The translations under genes and the position numbers were made by a program. The notes beneath the pieces were generated by a model. That model saw only the letters and a program-made list of their open reading frames with translations, ran no database searches and was not told where the DNA came from. From Culex pipiens pallens (Eukaryota; Arthropoda; Insecta; Diptera; Culicidae): a DNA stretch of 64,000 bases. Positions 32,422 through 44,147 of the stretch are shown one piece after another; within the stretch, counting starts at the first letter, position 1, and every line of letters begins with the position of its first letter. The DNA lies in assembly GCF_016801865.2 (NCBI RefSeq), contig NC_068938.1, positions 64,244,817 through 64,308,816 of the forward strand, read 5' to 3'.

Positions 32422-34294
32422 TAGAGTTTGAAAACACGTGAAATTATGGTTTCCAAAAATATGCAATCCTGGGATTCATCCACATATAATAGGGCAAGTC
32501 GTTATTTATATTTAATCAAGATGTTTTTTATGCAACTTTTGTTATTTTTTTTTGAATAATTTGAAATCACAACAAAGTGTCTCGAAACAAAATCTGATTA
32601 TAACAAAAAATACTGTGTACTTATTTTGACATTCAAAGTAGAGGCCCAAATTTACTTAGAAAAATACATTTTTTTGAAACATTGGCAAAGTTACATGATA
32701 CAACTAACATCATCATTTTATGTAAAACTAAGAGCTCGAATTCTTTTTTGTAAGATTTAAAATTGATTAAAAAACCTGATTTAGGGTGAATTTTTAGATA
32801 GAAGACCGTCTAATGCGGGCTGGGTCTTAGAGGGAAATCAAGTCATGGTTATTTTTAATCTCGGATTGGTATTATATTTTTAAGTTATGCATCATAATTT
32901 TAACAAGTGAGTTGAAATATTTTCAAAAATATACAGCAATTAATGAACCTTACGTCATCATAATCATCAGCAATTTACTTTTCCTCAGTATTCTTTGCAA
33001 TTTTCAATTCATTTAATTTGCAATTCATTTAATGAACGAATACGGCAACTTGAATTAAGCTATGTCTGCAAAAAGGAATTGTGTCATCAATAAATGTCCA
33101 TATTCTATCGCTTATTTTTCATATGTTTCATTCAACATCGGCACTTTTTCAACTTATGAAATGATAAAAAATATTGTCTTTTTTAGTTCAATATAAGGCC
33201 AGTGCTTATCTAATTCGAATTTTTACATCTAAGATTTCAAGAAAGTTATTTGTTTTAGCATGTTTACTGTCTTTTTCGGGGTCGTGATTGAACAGTCTTA
33301 TTTAACAGTCAAAATGTGTCCCAAATTTCTTCAGAAAATATATCAACTTAAGTTGGGAACAATTTCCGATATTTTTTTAATATTTTGGATTAGTTTTGCT
33401 TAAAATTTTAATTTCATTAGCAATATTTTTCTTGACGGGGCATACTTGATCTCCTTTTTGTAAACTGACTGCGAATGCCAAACATTTTTGATTTATTTAT
33501 TTTTTCAATTGAGCCTTTTATAAATATAAAATTAAGTAGTGATTTAAACACTTTAAATGCTTAGAAAATTTTTCGTAGGGGTAAATGATAAGTTGAGACA
33601 AATTTCTTAGGGGTAAACAATAAGTTTTTTTTTCGGAAAAAAAAAATTATAAGGAAATAGAGGTCCAATAAACTGAAAATAATATGAAGTGAATTTTCCT
33701 GCGTTGATAAATAATAATTAATATTTAGCACGATTGGGACTTTTTCAAAATTAATTTTAATATTTCTGATGAGCAAAAAGATGATGCTTAATTTATTTTT
33801 TTCAGAAATTAAAAAAATATCAGTGCTTGAATATATTAAAAACTAATCATTGCCACCTCTTTGGTACATTGGGCACAGTAATCTTATATATAGCAAAATT
33901 ATTCAGCTTTCCATTGTAATTATCGTATTTTGTTTAGCTTTGCATTCAAAAATTATTTTTTTTGAAACAATTTATTTTTTGATCTATGTTTGTGATCTCT
34001 TCAAATTTCCTTTCCAAATATCCCAAATCATTCAGGTTTTGATGAAATTTAGCGAAATTACCAGCATTTTTGTTAAATAAGTCAAAAGTTTTTGTCAAAA
34101 TGCTTAACATGATAAGGCTATCAAAAAATAGATTGTTTTTTAAACATTAACGTATTGGCCACTTTCAGCGAAAATTACTCATCAAATTATGCAATTAATT
34201 AAGATTATTTTCTACAATCATAAAAAGATCCTCTGAATGATTAGGTTTTCTCATACTTCGGTTATCCAAAGGTTCTATCACATGGCTTCGAATA
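32422..34294 (+). other. AT-rich intron sequence
   Basis: About 1.9 kb of A/T-rich DNA without exon-like segments or recognised repeats; short frames only. Confidence 0.5.
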
Positions 34295-34504
34295 CAGTCC
34301 AGATTTGATTATCCGAAGACCACAGAAAAATTTCATTTCGGATAATCGAATCACGAGATTTTTTTTATTATTCATTTTTGATTGTTATGTTTTAAACTAG
34401 AATTGGGTTGCAGAACTCGAATTTGATTTTAAAAATAAGAAAATAGAGCTTCGGATAATCGTTACTTCAAATAATCGAGGCTTCGGACAATCGAGTCTGG
34501 ATAT
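34295..34504. mobile_element. TA-flanked MITE, CAGTCCAGA family
   Basis: It begins TACAGTCCAGATTTGATTAT and closes with CTTCGGACAATCGAGTCTGG. Internal GGATAATCGAATCACGA matches the copy at 35945. These ends suggest the Tc1/mariner/pogo group. Confidence 0.7.
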
Positions 34505-34629
34505 TCTTAGCTTCTGAAATTAGAGTCTTGACTTAATCTAAATCCAGAGGAAAGGTCTATAGATCTTATCCGATAAAGTACTGAAAATAGTTTTAAATGA
34601 ATGAGTAGATTTACATTTCTAAACATAAA

Positions 34630-35720
34630 CGTATTTGCTTGTCACTGCAGAAAAGCCCCGCTAAACGACTCAACGTGGTCATTCGGTCAATTGGCCTGTC
34701 ATATGACATTTCGGCCTTTGTTGGTGATAGTTTGCGCGATACGCATCACCACCTAGCCCGATTGTGTATCTCTCTCTCTCTCTTCCGAATGCCACACTGC
34801 CGCCGACCCAGTTTTCGCACTCGAGATTTCTCAAAAAAATTTATGAATTTATGATCAGCAACAAACCGACAGCCACCCAAATGGCAAAGATGCCAGACAG
34901 CCCCCCCCCCAGAAGAAGAAGAAGAAAAAAACTACGCTGTGTGCGCTTTCACACAAACGCACTTTTGCACACACGCACGCACATTTACAGCAGCGAGATA
35001 AAAAAACGCACATTTTTTGTTCGGCTGAACCCGTTTTTATTTCAGCAAAAGAGAGAGAGAAAAGTGACACTCTGCCTTTATAAAAAAAAACAGCTAACTG
35101 GCAAATAAATAGAAAAATCTATTTTTTTGTCATTCCTTTTCGTTTAGTCCGAGTGTCGCCGACGAAATTGTCAGAGACGCACACTTACGCACAAGAAAAA
35201 AAAAAACGCGCTCGCGAGTGTGTGCGTTCGCGCAAAAAACGCGTTATCTGCTCGTTTGCTCTTCTTCTTCGCAACGCGTCGTCGTTGGAGTTGTCTTGCT
35301 GTTGTTGTTGTTACTGTTATTGTTGTTGTTGTTGCTTTTGTTGTTGGTGGCGACCGCATATCACAAGTATATAGAAAAACGCACACCACCACAAATGCAC
35401 GGGGGTGCGATTCTTGTTAGACTTGAGGGGGGTGAAAGCGGGGGGAGGTGAGGTTGAAAGCCTTGCCGAGTTGCTGTTTGCTGCCCCATTATCACCTCGT
35501 GTTGGTCACCCGAATCCAAAAAATAAAGAAAAAAGAGAACGAAAAAGTGCGTTTTTCGCGTGCGCCTGTTTGAGTGTGCACTGTGTAACGCTTGCTGCTG
35601 TTGTGAATTGTGCGTGCGTGTGCGTTGGTCGATTTTTTCGAGCTGGTTGGGGCAACTTCTTCTTTTTTTTTGCGTTTTTTTTCATTTTGGGGAGCTGCGT
35701 TGAGAAGGTGTTCCCATATT
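34630..35720. promoter_or_regulatory. CA- and GA-rich island in the intron
   Basis: It has CTCTCTCTCTCT at about 34772-34784, ACACACGCACGCACA at about 34968-34982, a C9 run at 34901-34909 and a TTG-type microsatellite at 35300-35345. All frames are low-complexity. It is possibly an intronic enhancer. Confidence 0.3.
35300..35345. repeat. (TTG)n microsatellite
   Basis: TTGTTGTTG runs with a few interruptions; read through as poly-Leu or poly-Val in the plus frames. Confidence 0.85.
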
Positions 35721-35944
35721 TGTTCGCTGCTTGGTGATCGCAAGATTTTTTTCAGCTTGGTTTCTTGATGAATTGAGGTTAAACTGATTAGTGTGCGTTT
35801 TTTAAACAATTCGAAATGATTTATTGCCTTTGAAGTTTGTTGGGAGATTTGAAAGATGGAGTGGAACTTATTGAAGATAACGTTTTTGATGAAAAAATAG
35901 TTGTTTTTTTATGATAGATCTCAAATATTCGCAGAAAAAAAATA

Positions 35945-37444
35945 CAGTCCAGACTCGATTATCCAAATGCCTTAGCAAAATTTCACTTCGGATAATCGAA
36001 TCACGAAAAACATGTTTTCCGTTGTGTTATTTATGATTGTTGAGCTTTAGTGTAACCTCTAAACTACTCTAATGTTATTTAGAATTTTGAAATCAAAGAT
36101 GGCGGTAGAGCGTCCAATTTCCCGTCCCGGGAAAAAAAATCCCGGGAATTCCCAAAAAAAAATAATTCCCGTTTCCCGGAAAATTTGTAAATTTCCCGGG
36201 AATTCCCGAAATTCAAGCGGAAGAATACATTTTTTGAACCTTTTTTTGAAAATGCTCTAAAAATAATAAATGAACAAACTCAACATGATTTTGTTCCATT
36301 AAATGTATTGTTTGGGTTATATATAATTAATCAGATAATCAGAAATTCTGATATCAGAATTATTTCTGATAATATTAATTTTTGAAGCAACTGGGAATAG
36401 ATCTTGCTTAATGAGTATTGAATTATTAAAATTAGGTAAGTTTTTAACAGATTGATGTTATTTCATCAAAACAATATTAACTCCTTACCTCCAAATTGAA
36501 ATTTAGATTTTTTTACGTTTTTGTTTACTATGATCAAATGAGATGAAAATCGAATTTGTCCAAAAAGAATTAATTCAATTGGTTGAATACCTAGTACTAA
36601 AGAAATTACAATTTGAAGTAAAAGAATTATGGAGAACTGGTGCAACTACAGGTGTTAGATGGATAAACGTGAATAAATAGAAGACTTTTTGTGGAATGAT
36701 ATTAATTTATCGTATAATTTAATTTATGTTGCATAATAATACAAAAAAAAAATCATTGAAAAACTACTTTCTATTGTTTGTTCTCAAAAAATGCAAAAAA
36801 TATATTTTAAGCTTGCTTCAAATATTTGTAAACATTGTGTTGTTTGGAGTAAAACCAACACTAAAAAGCTTTACCATTTGTTCAAGAGCTGAAACCAGTA
36901 TTTGTCATGAAAAACATAATTTCTACATGTTATTTTTTTCATTTCAATAAACTGGTCGAAGAGGCAAGTTTAAAATTTCTCATAAAAAAATACCAAAATA
37001 CATTTTCTTGTAGTGATTTTTTACATGTAGTCAAGCTATTAATTGATCTTCACACTTATTTAAACCATTAATGTTGATGTCCTATACAATTTTGTTGCAT
37101 AATATTAATTAAAACCAAGATCATAACAAATTTAAAATTTCCCGGGAATTCCCAGGATTTCTCGGGAAATTGGCTGAAAATTTCCCGTTTCCCGGGAAAT
37201 TTGTAACCCCGGGAAATTGGACGCTCTAGATGGCGGTGATGAAATAATGAAAAACATGCATTTTTCAATTTAATACGCAATAAACCATTCAAATTTGACT
37301 AAAATGCGGTAGCAGAACTCGAATTTTATGTTCAAAGTAAGAAAACAAAAAAAAAACGAAAAAAAAATTGTTCATGATTCGATTATCCGAAGTCCCATAC
37401 AAAATTTCGGATAACCGATTCTTCGGATAATCGAGTCTGGACTG
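35945..37444. mobile_element. TA-flanked MITE (about 370 bp) split by a hAT insertion
   Basis: CAGTCCAGACTCGATTATCC at the left and GGATAATCGAGTCTGGACTG at the right are each followed outward by TA (35943-35944 and 37445-37446), the Tc1/mariner-type duplication. Removing 36106-37228 and one 8-bp duplication leaves about 369 bp. Confidence 0.85.
36106..37228. mobile_element. hAT element, 1123 bp, nested, with 8-bp target duplication
   Basis: GATGGCGG flanks both sides (36098-36105 and 37229-37236). The ends are TAGAGCGTCCAATTTCCCG and its complement. The subterminal regions are built of repeated TTTCCCGGGAATTCCC motifs near both ends, as expected of transposase-binding repeats. The 900-bp interior is AT-rich and has no transposase frame, so it is a non-autonomous or decayed copy. 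Confidence 0.9.
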
Positions 37445-37469
37445 TATATCTTTATTGATTTTACAAGAG

Positions 37470-37690
37470 TTTGGACTCGATTAACTGAAGTCACGACTAC
37501 CCGAAATTTCAATTTTTAAAAGTTTGTGTGTTTCTTTTTTTTATTTTCTTAGTTAAACATAAACAAATTCGAGTTTTTCGATTACATTTTGGCCAAATTT
37601 GAATGGTTGTTAGCCTATTAGAAGCATTTTCTCAATAATTCTAACGCCATCTTGAATTTAAAAATTCTAAACCACTTAAGAGCAGTTTAT
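37470..37690. repeat. Fragment of the CAGTCCAGA MITE family
   Basis: GTTTGGACTCGATTAACTGA resembles the left end, and CGCCATCTTGAATTTAAAAA corresponds to the internal block seen at 25410. It is decayed. Confidence 0.45.
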
Positions 37691-38238
37691 TCAACTTGCA
37701 CAATACAAAAAAGACAACAATTCAAGAAAAGTCAGATTTTTCGTAGATTATAAGTTTTTTAAAGTGCGCAAAAGTAATATAAAATTCAAATTCTCACCTC
37801 GAAAACAAAACCTTTATTTCTTGCAACACTGCGCAATAAAACAACAACACACGCAACGCCACGCTAATCAAGATCGGGATCATTTCACCCTCCTTTCTCT
37901 TGGCAAACCTAATTCTCTCTCTCTATCTCTCTAATTTGGTGCACTTCCCTTTATGCTGCTGATTATGCTTCTCTATGCTTTTGATTCCCACACCAACCTG
38001 GCCTCCTCCTTCTTCTGACCCTTTTGTGTGCAACTGCATGTTTGATCTCTCTCCTCTCTTCACCTCCTTTCCACTTCTACCCAAAATCAACCCTCGTTGA
38101 TGTCACTTTCGGTTTTATTTCCCTCCCTTCTTCTTCTTGTTATTCTTCGTGTCCTTTTTCCCTTTTGCAGCAAGTGCCTCTCTCGATGCAGTCCTGTCTT
38201 GTTTTTTTTTCTCTTTTTGGTTCTTTCTCCGACTGCAG

Positions 38239-38369
38239 CGTACACAACTCACTGCAGTTCGAGGCGGCTTTGGGTGGTGGTGGCGTCATGCTGCGCCAAA
38301 AGGGCAATGAACTGCTGCAGCAAGCCCAGGACATGCGGCACGTGGAAGTGCAGTTTTTGATGGGATTCT
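38239..38369 (+). CDS. Probable internal coding exon, gene not identified
   Basis: A long pyrimidine tract from 38195 ends in GACTGCAG at 38238, an excellent acceptor. The exon of 131 bp ends before GTATGT, a good donor. One frame is open with G/C-ending codons, unlike the AT-rich surroundings: residues VHNSLQFEAALGGGGV, then MLRQKGNELLQQAQDMRH, then VEVQFLMGF. The second part looks like an amphipathic helix. The exon enters in the last base of a codon and leaves after the first base of the next. I do not recognise the protein. The strand agrees with the 5'UTR-type exon at 30890-32415, so it may be a later exon of the same gene. An alternative start inside it is the ATG at 38288. Confidence 0.5.
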
Positions 38370-39045
38370 GTATGTGTGTGTGATTTAACTGCTTTATTTT
38401 GTCGGGGCGATTCGTTTCGCATGGAAACCGGGATTCACCCTTGTTAGGAGATTTTAAGGTTTGCTGTCCGGTTCAGGCTGCGTTTGGGCAGCTTGTCCGA
38501 TTTGATGCTGTTGGGTGCAATTTTAGTCGGGATTAGAGCAGAGGTCATTGACAGCGGACGAGAAAAATCAGCGTTTGAGAGTGATATTCGAATGAGATCG
38601 AATCTCGCTTTTCAATTGCGCGAATTGTCCTTGAAATAATAGCTCCAAAATCAATTTTAAATTTATGTAAGTTGTTTTTAAACTGTCATTTTCCTGCAAA
38701 AAAAAAAAATTAAGTTAAAAATTTAAAAAAAATCAATAGGTCAAACCCCAAGGGTCTAGATTTTCGAATCAAAAATCAGAGTTCACTCGTGAGCTGCCAC
38801 GATTCGCAAGCAATCAGCGATTTGGCCAATCGCCGCACACAGCGATACATTACCTCGTGAATTTCTTTTCCCACTCCGTTCGTTGACGGCAGTCACAAGC
38901 GAATGTGCTCAGAGAGGAGAGAATCTAACAATATGTGAGCGCGGCGCTCACTTGGCCTGCAATACCACAGTTTGCCGTTAATTCGAATTTTGCAAGATGA
39001 ATATTGCTGTCAAATGTGGTTTTGACGCTGTGTAAACAAAAAAAA
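38370..39045 (+). other. Intron-like DNA after the exon
   Basis: GC-normal at first, then mixed. No further exon is supported. Confidence 0.35.
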
Positions 39046-39862
39046 CGTTACTTAATCCACCCTTAGGTGGTTGGCGCCTTCCTCACATTTAAAGGGTGCC
39101 ATCCAAAATGCAAACATTGCGTAAATAACACTTGTTTTGGACGCGTTAGAAAGTTCTTTTGAATACCCATCCTACGATAGGTCGCATGATAGATCCGGAC
39201 AACGTTTTCATCAAAATATCTGAGATCCGGCCTCGAAAAGTGCCTAAATAACACTTAAGTGCATATAACTTTCGATAGGGTTGTCAGATCTTCAATGTTT
39301 TGGACGCGTTGGAAAGCTCTTTTGAATACCTATCCAACGATAGGTCACATGAAAGATCCGGATAGCGTTTTTATCAACATATCTGAGATCTGGCCTCCAA
39401 AAAGCGTATAAAAAGCATTTAAGTGCTTATAACTTTTGATAAATTTGTCAGATCTTCAATGTCTTCGACGCGTTGGAAAGGCCTTTTAAATTCCTTTCTG
39501 AAAATGTATAGCATGACGGGTTTCTTACAAAAACCACCCTTTTTAAAATCGTCCGGACTTTTGTTAAAATCGTTTTTTTAGCATAACTTTTGAAGTACTT
39601 AACTAAACTGCATAATTTTTAATTGCGACTTATGGAACCCCAAGACGGATCGAATGACGCCAAAACGGACAAAATCGGTTCAGCCAATGTCGAGATAATC
39701 GAGTGACAATTTTTTGATCAACATCCCACCACACACACAGACATTTGCTCAGAATTTGATTCTGAATCGAAAGGTATACATGATGGTGGGTCTAGGAGGT
39801 CTAATTGAGAAGTTCATTTTTCGAGTGATTTAATAGCCTTTCCTCAGTAACGTGAGGAAGGC
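39046..39862 (-). mobile_element. Tandem-unit transposon-like element, A form (reverse copy)
   Basis: It starts with the complement of the A-form tail (CGTTACTTAATCCACC) and ends GTGAGGAAGGC before an A run. Marker motifs at 39287 and 39451 are 164 bp apart. The unit nearest the start has lost about 40 bp. It is diverged from 63-921, so insertion was not recent. Confidence 0.8.
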
Positions 39863-40576
39863 AAAAATGCGAAACGTTTTTGATAACATTGATTTATTGC
39901 AGTTTAATCAATGATCAGAACAAAACTGATCGCAGAATATTTTGAGTCAGTTTAGAACCACGTAGCGCAATCTTCTTCTCTGAGCCGTTCGCTGCACTAA
40001 CCGATTTGAGTGAGAGGGAGAGTAAATGAGAGAGAGTTTTCAGTTGCGATTTGTGTGGTAGTGACAGACGGTAGAGATTTATCAGAGCAATTTAGCGTCG
40101 TGTCCGATTTGTGCCGACGAATGAAAATGTCGATTCTGAGCAATCAGGATGTTGTGTCAAAGCAAGCATTTGATAAAAAGCAATGCCAAGGTTTATTTAT
40201 GAAAATTATCATAAAATTTTTGTGTTTTCTGTTTGAAATCCTTTTGAGAGTTTGAGAGAGATTTTCGTCACCTGTATCACTTTCATCGATGAGTATTTTG
40301 ATAGATTGGCAGCGATTTTCAGCACCTTGTAATACTTTTTTAGATGGAATACTTATATTGGTACTATAATAAAAATAAATTTAATTTAAATCGTGATGAA
40401 TCAACGAAGAAAAAACAACTAATTTCGACCAATTTATTACAAAAAAATCAGCACGTGACTCAATGGCAAGCCACCGTCTGCAACAAATTCACTTTTTTTG
40501 TCAGTAGTAAATTCTGACAAGGTAGCCAGCTAAACATATCCTCAAGCAAAAAAAAAAAAAAAAAACAGGCCCAATA
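39863..40576. other. Unique DNA, nothing recognised
   Basis: It has GAGAGGGAGAG near 40012-40022, a GAGA-type site, and an A19 run at 40548-40566. No exon. Confidence 0.4.
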
Positions 40577-40759
40577 CACGGAGAAAAATGAGTTCTCAAA
40601 ATCGTGAACAAGCGTTCACGAAATTCGGAACCACGAACAAAGTGTTCAAATTTCATGGTACGTTTTTCAAAATCGTACCATGGAATTTGAACACTTTGTT
40701 CGTGGTTCCCATTTTCATGAACGCTTGTTCACGATTTTGGGAACTCTTTTTTCTCCGTG
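40577..40759. mobile_element. Palindromic TA-flanked MITE, 183 bp
   Basis: It starts CACGGAGAAAAATGAG and ends CTCCGTG, with TA on both sides (40575-40576 and 40760-40761). The two halves pair nearly completely (GTGAACAAGCGTTC, GAACCACGAACAAAGTG, CATGGTACG) around a loop of about 10 bases. If transcribed it would give a long hairpin RNA. Confidence 0.9.
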
Positions 40760-41835
40760 TAAACCACCCAAAAGGCAGCAGTTTGTTAGGCGGTAGTTAT
40801 GCTGCTGCGACGTACACATAAATTGATTCGATTGAAAAGTGGAGGCAGCAAAAAAAAAATGCAAATGGAAAAATGTCGAAAAAAGCAACAACAGGAAAAA
40901 AATCGATAGTAAAACCGAGCAGCAAAATGTTTGGGCGGTTCTTTTTTCTCTGTTTTGTTTTATTAATTCAATTACGTTTGCGAAAAAAACACGGCATGAA
41001 AAGCACGAAGTTTCGATTTCCACCGAAGAACAAAAACGCTTTTCCTTTTGGAGTTTTTCCAACTTCTTGTCAAAGGCAGCTCTGTCGGAAAGGGTGAAAG
41101 TGCACTACCTATTAGTGGAGTTATGAATTTCAAACCCGTTTTTTCTGACGCACTTTTCCGTCCCAAATTAGTACGCAGTGTCCAATTGGAATCCTGTTTG
41201 ATTAGGATTCAGGAAGTGGAAATAAAGAAGGGGGTCTGCGATGCAGGAAGTGACCGCGCGTGCAGTCCGTGTTTCCTTGTTATTTGAGGGGTTCCCTCCT
41301 AGGGTTAGAAAGGGGGAATCGGACAGCATACACATTCAACTAATGCACATGTAGGGAGCACGCACACAAACACAGCGACATGGGAAATGAAAGGAATAAT
41401 TTCGAGTTGTGATTAGCATATGAATGGGACGAATCATGAAAGGTTCCTGGCTTGGGTTTTTTTGCATTTCTAATTCTTACTTTTTTCGGCGTTCCCTAAT
41501 TTCTAATTTGGGAAAATTTCTCAGCGACTAGCGTCTCGAGCGGCGTTTTTATTTGCATGAGGAGAAAGTCATTCCCGCTGATTTGAAGTCTTTTTGGAAA
41601 ACTAGAATGCGTGACCGGAAGTTACGCTTGGGTGGGTAGGCAAATTGGGATTATAATTTGACAATGCATTTTTGGGATTAATATACTCAATTTTGAGCGG
41701 CCAAATCTTGTTAAAAAAAATTAAAGAGGCTATGCCGAAGACGACGTTCTCAGATCCAATGTGACCTCGGGCTCACTAAATTTGCAAACCGTCTATATTC
41801 AGCTTTTCAAAATGTGTTCATTTCAACACAAAAAA
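40760..41835. other. Unique DNA, no gene recognised
   Basis: Overlapping frames on both strands at 40715-41287 have no recognisable domains and no splice context. Confidence 0.4.
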
Positions 41836-42100
41836 AAATGACACGTCGAGATTCGAACCGTAGCACTTTGAACGGCATTCTAATTCTTTACCACTCTGTC
41901 ACGAGAACTTTTTGTCAGAGAAGTAGAGCGAACGCAGACATGCTCTCTTCGCCGTTTGCACTCTCTTCTCTTGGTATCCCTCTGAACGTAAACTTGAGCA
42001 ACCAAAAAATCACCTGAACTCATTGTGTAACATCGAGACTCGAGCCGTAGCACTTTGGGTGAGAGACTAAATCTTTAGCAATGTACTGTGAGAGCTTTTT
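41836..42100 (-). mobile_element. tRNA-related dimeric SINE-like element
   Basis: On the minus strand a B box GGTTCGAATC (41850-41859) lies 42 bp after an A box TGACAGAGTGG (41891-41901), almost exactly tRNA spacing. A second, related unit has GGCTCGAGTC (42037-42046) and a looser A box near 42079-42091. The two share CAAAGTGCTACGG before the B box. After the downstream unit comes a T9 run, a polymerase III terminator. Culex is known to carry dimeric tRNA-related SINEs (Twin); whether this belongs to that family is not tested. Confidence 0.55.
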
Positions 42101-42479
42101 CTTCTTTTTTGCGTTGATTTGGGTTTGGATGTAGAAATACTCAAATTATTTATGAAACATGATTGTTTGAAATGATGTCACTGAAAACCAAATTATCCTT
42201 AAATGAATTACGCAAGGACTTTTGCAGCTGCATAATGTTATGACGTGTAACATCCGAAAACTGCAATGATTCAACATTGAAAAGCCTCTCGTGCAATAAT
42301 CATGTAATATATCCACTCGATCAGCTCCACACCAGAAATCTCTGCAACCGCGTAAATTTCAAAATTACAACCGATAAATGTGCCCTGACTGACGTTAAAC
42401 AAATAAACAAGGAAGAAAAGAAGCCAAGCAAACCTCTTGAATCATCGCTGCGCTGCGTTTTCGCCCCAAAACAAGAGCA

Positions 42480-43119
42480 AAACAATCTCAAGGTCGCGCT
42501 CAAATTTCGTCGCCACTCCTTCGGCTCTCGCACACACACACTTTAAAGCAGCGAAAAAAAATCGGATCTCCAGCAAAATTTCTACCCGATGACACCCCAC
42601 AGAATGGTGCTTTTTTTTGTTCGTCTCATTTGCCAATAAGGGTAAGACGATTTTTTTCTGTTGTGTTTGCTCCTTATTTTGGGTTCACTTCATTCAAAAA
42701 AAAAAAAAAGGATGCGGCCCCGAAGGGGGCCACGAGAGGACAATTCGGCGGATTTCTTTTCTTTTCGGCCCTCTTCTTTTGTGTGTACCGTTCGGCTTAG
42801 GAGCCGCTTCGCTCTCTCTCTCTCTCTTCATCAGTAATTACGCGCTGATTATGACATTGTGTGTACTACCACCACCACCACCGTTTGTTGACAGAGTTGT
42901 TGCGCGGTGCATTTCGGCTGCAGATAACGTTACTGGGTCAGCAGTGTGATTCTGGGGGAAATTTGGGTCGATAGCGGGCACATTTTTGGGGGTCTTATCA
43001 ACTCTAGAAATAATTTTCGGAGGTTAGGAAATTCCAATCGCATTTGACGCCATTTGACAAGAAGGGGCACTTCCGGAAGTGCGTCTTCTTTTGCATTTGA
43101 ACAGGGGACACGCAAACAG
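42480..43119 (+). promoter_or_regulatory. Candidate alternative promoter and first exon ending in a donor
   Basis: CT-rich runs (CTCTCTCTCTCT near 42813) are followed by GC-normal DNA that ends CGCAAACAG and GTAAGG at 43120, a strong donor. Open frames are short on both strands. An alternative first exon joined to the same downstream exons is plausible. Confidence 0.35.
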
Positions 43120-43120
43120 G

Positions 43121-44117
43121 TAAGGCGAAATCAGCACGCACACACACACCGTTACAGGACGTGTAACGAGAGTGTGATTTACGCTTCACTGCAGGGAAGA
43201 ATTGGATTTTTTTTTCCTTTCTTTAGAAATTTTGTTTAGAAAAAGGGTGATCCAGCGGAGAAAACCGCAGGAATATCGAAAAGAACTACGCACCGGGAAG
43301 TGCAAACAAGGAGAACACGTGGTGAGCAAAAAATGTCTTGAAAAGGGGATTGAAGACTTGTTTGCAATCGGATTTGCGCAATTTCGAAACTGAGCCGCTC
43401 TTAGCGAGAGCGCACGCACACCAATTGATCGCGCGCAGCGATGAGTGCTGCTTTGTCACCAACACACACTATTTTCGGACGCATCGCACACTTTTGTGTC
43501 ATAATTGAATCTCGCTCTCTCGCTGCTTAAACCCCCAATTTCAATGACATTCAATTTCATTTCAATAAAATGCGATCAAATCACCATAAAACGCAAAGTC
43601 CAACATCTCAACCGCAAAACAAACACAAAAATTGACAAAACAAAACCGGTCATGCAAGTGTGTGCACCTTTTTTTTTAAATCCCACCACCGGCGATCACT
43701 GCATGGTGCATACAAACACACCAGTGGAAGAGGGAAAAAAACAAACATTATGCAATCGCGGGCTCGTGAATGAAAATTTGGACACCAAATACGCTGCGCG
43801 CTGCTCTCGGTTGTAGTACGGCGTAGTGTCATCAAAGTCATCATCATCATCATCAGCGGTGGTGATTGTGTGTGGTGGCTGTTTGTCATTATCGTCACGA
43901 GTTTCGAGCGTTATTCGAGCGCTTCTAATCGAAAATAATTTTTGTTTTTTTTTTCTTCTGATTGTCATTTGCGTGGTGCACTTTTCTGGTTTTATCTAGA
44001 TTTGAGGTTTTTTTTACGACTCAGTTGTCCGAGTGATACAAAATATTGAGGCACTTCTTTTGTAAATTTCAAGTAATTTTGAACGGTCTTTCAAAAACTC
44101 AACAAACTGGTAACAAA
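43121..44117 (+). other. Intronic DNA with GC-rich patches
   Basis: CG/CA-rich patch at 43380-43510 and an ATC microsatellite at 43836-43855. Nothing coding. Confidence 0.4.
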
Positions 44118-44147
44118 TTGTTGCCCTTTTTATCTTTTAGGTAAGAT
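44118..44147 (+). promoter_or_regulatory. Candidate recursive splice site 1
   Basis: TTGTTGCCCTTTTTATCTTT followed by TAG and directly by GTAAGAT places a good acceptor against a good donor (junction 44140/44141). That is the pattern of zero-length exons used to remove long introns in insects. It lies on the same strand as the donor at 32416, 11.7 kb downstream. Confidence 0.5.

Noticed and set aside
36431..36441. TTAG-GTAAGT as a recursive splice site
   Set aside because: No pyrimidine tract upstream, and it lies inside a hAT element.
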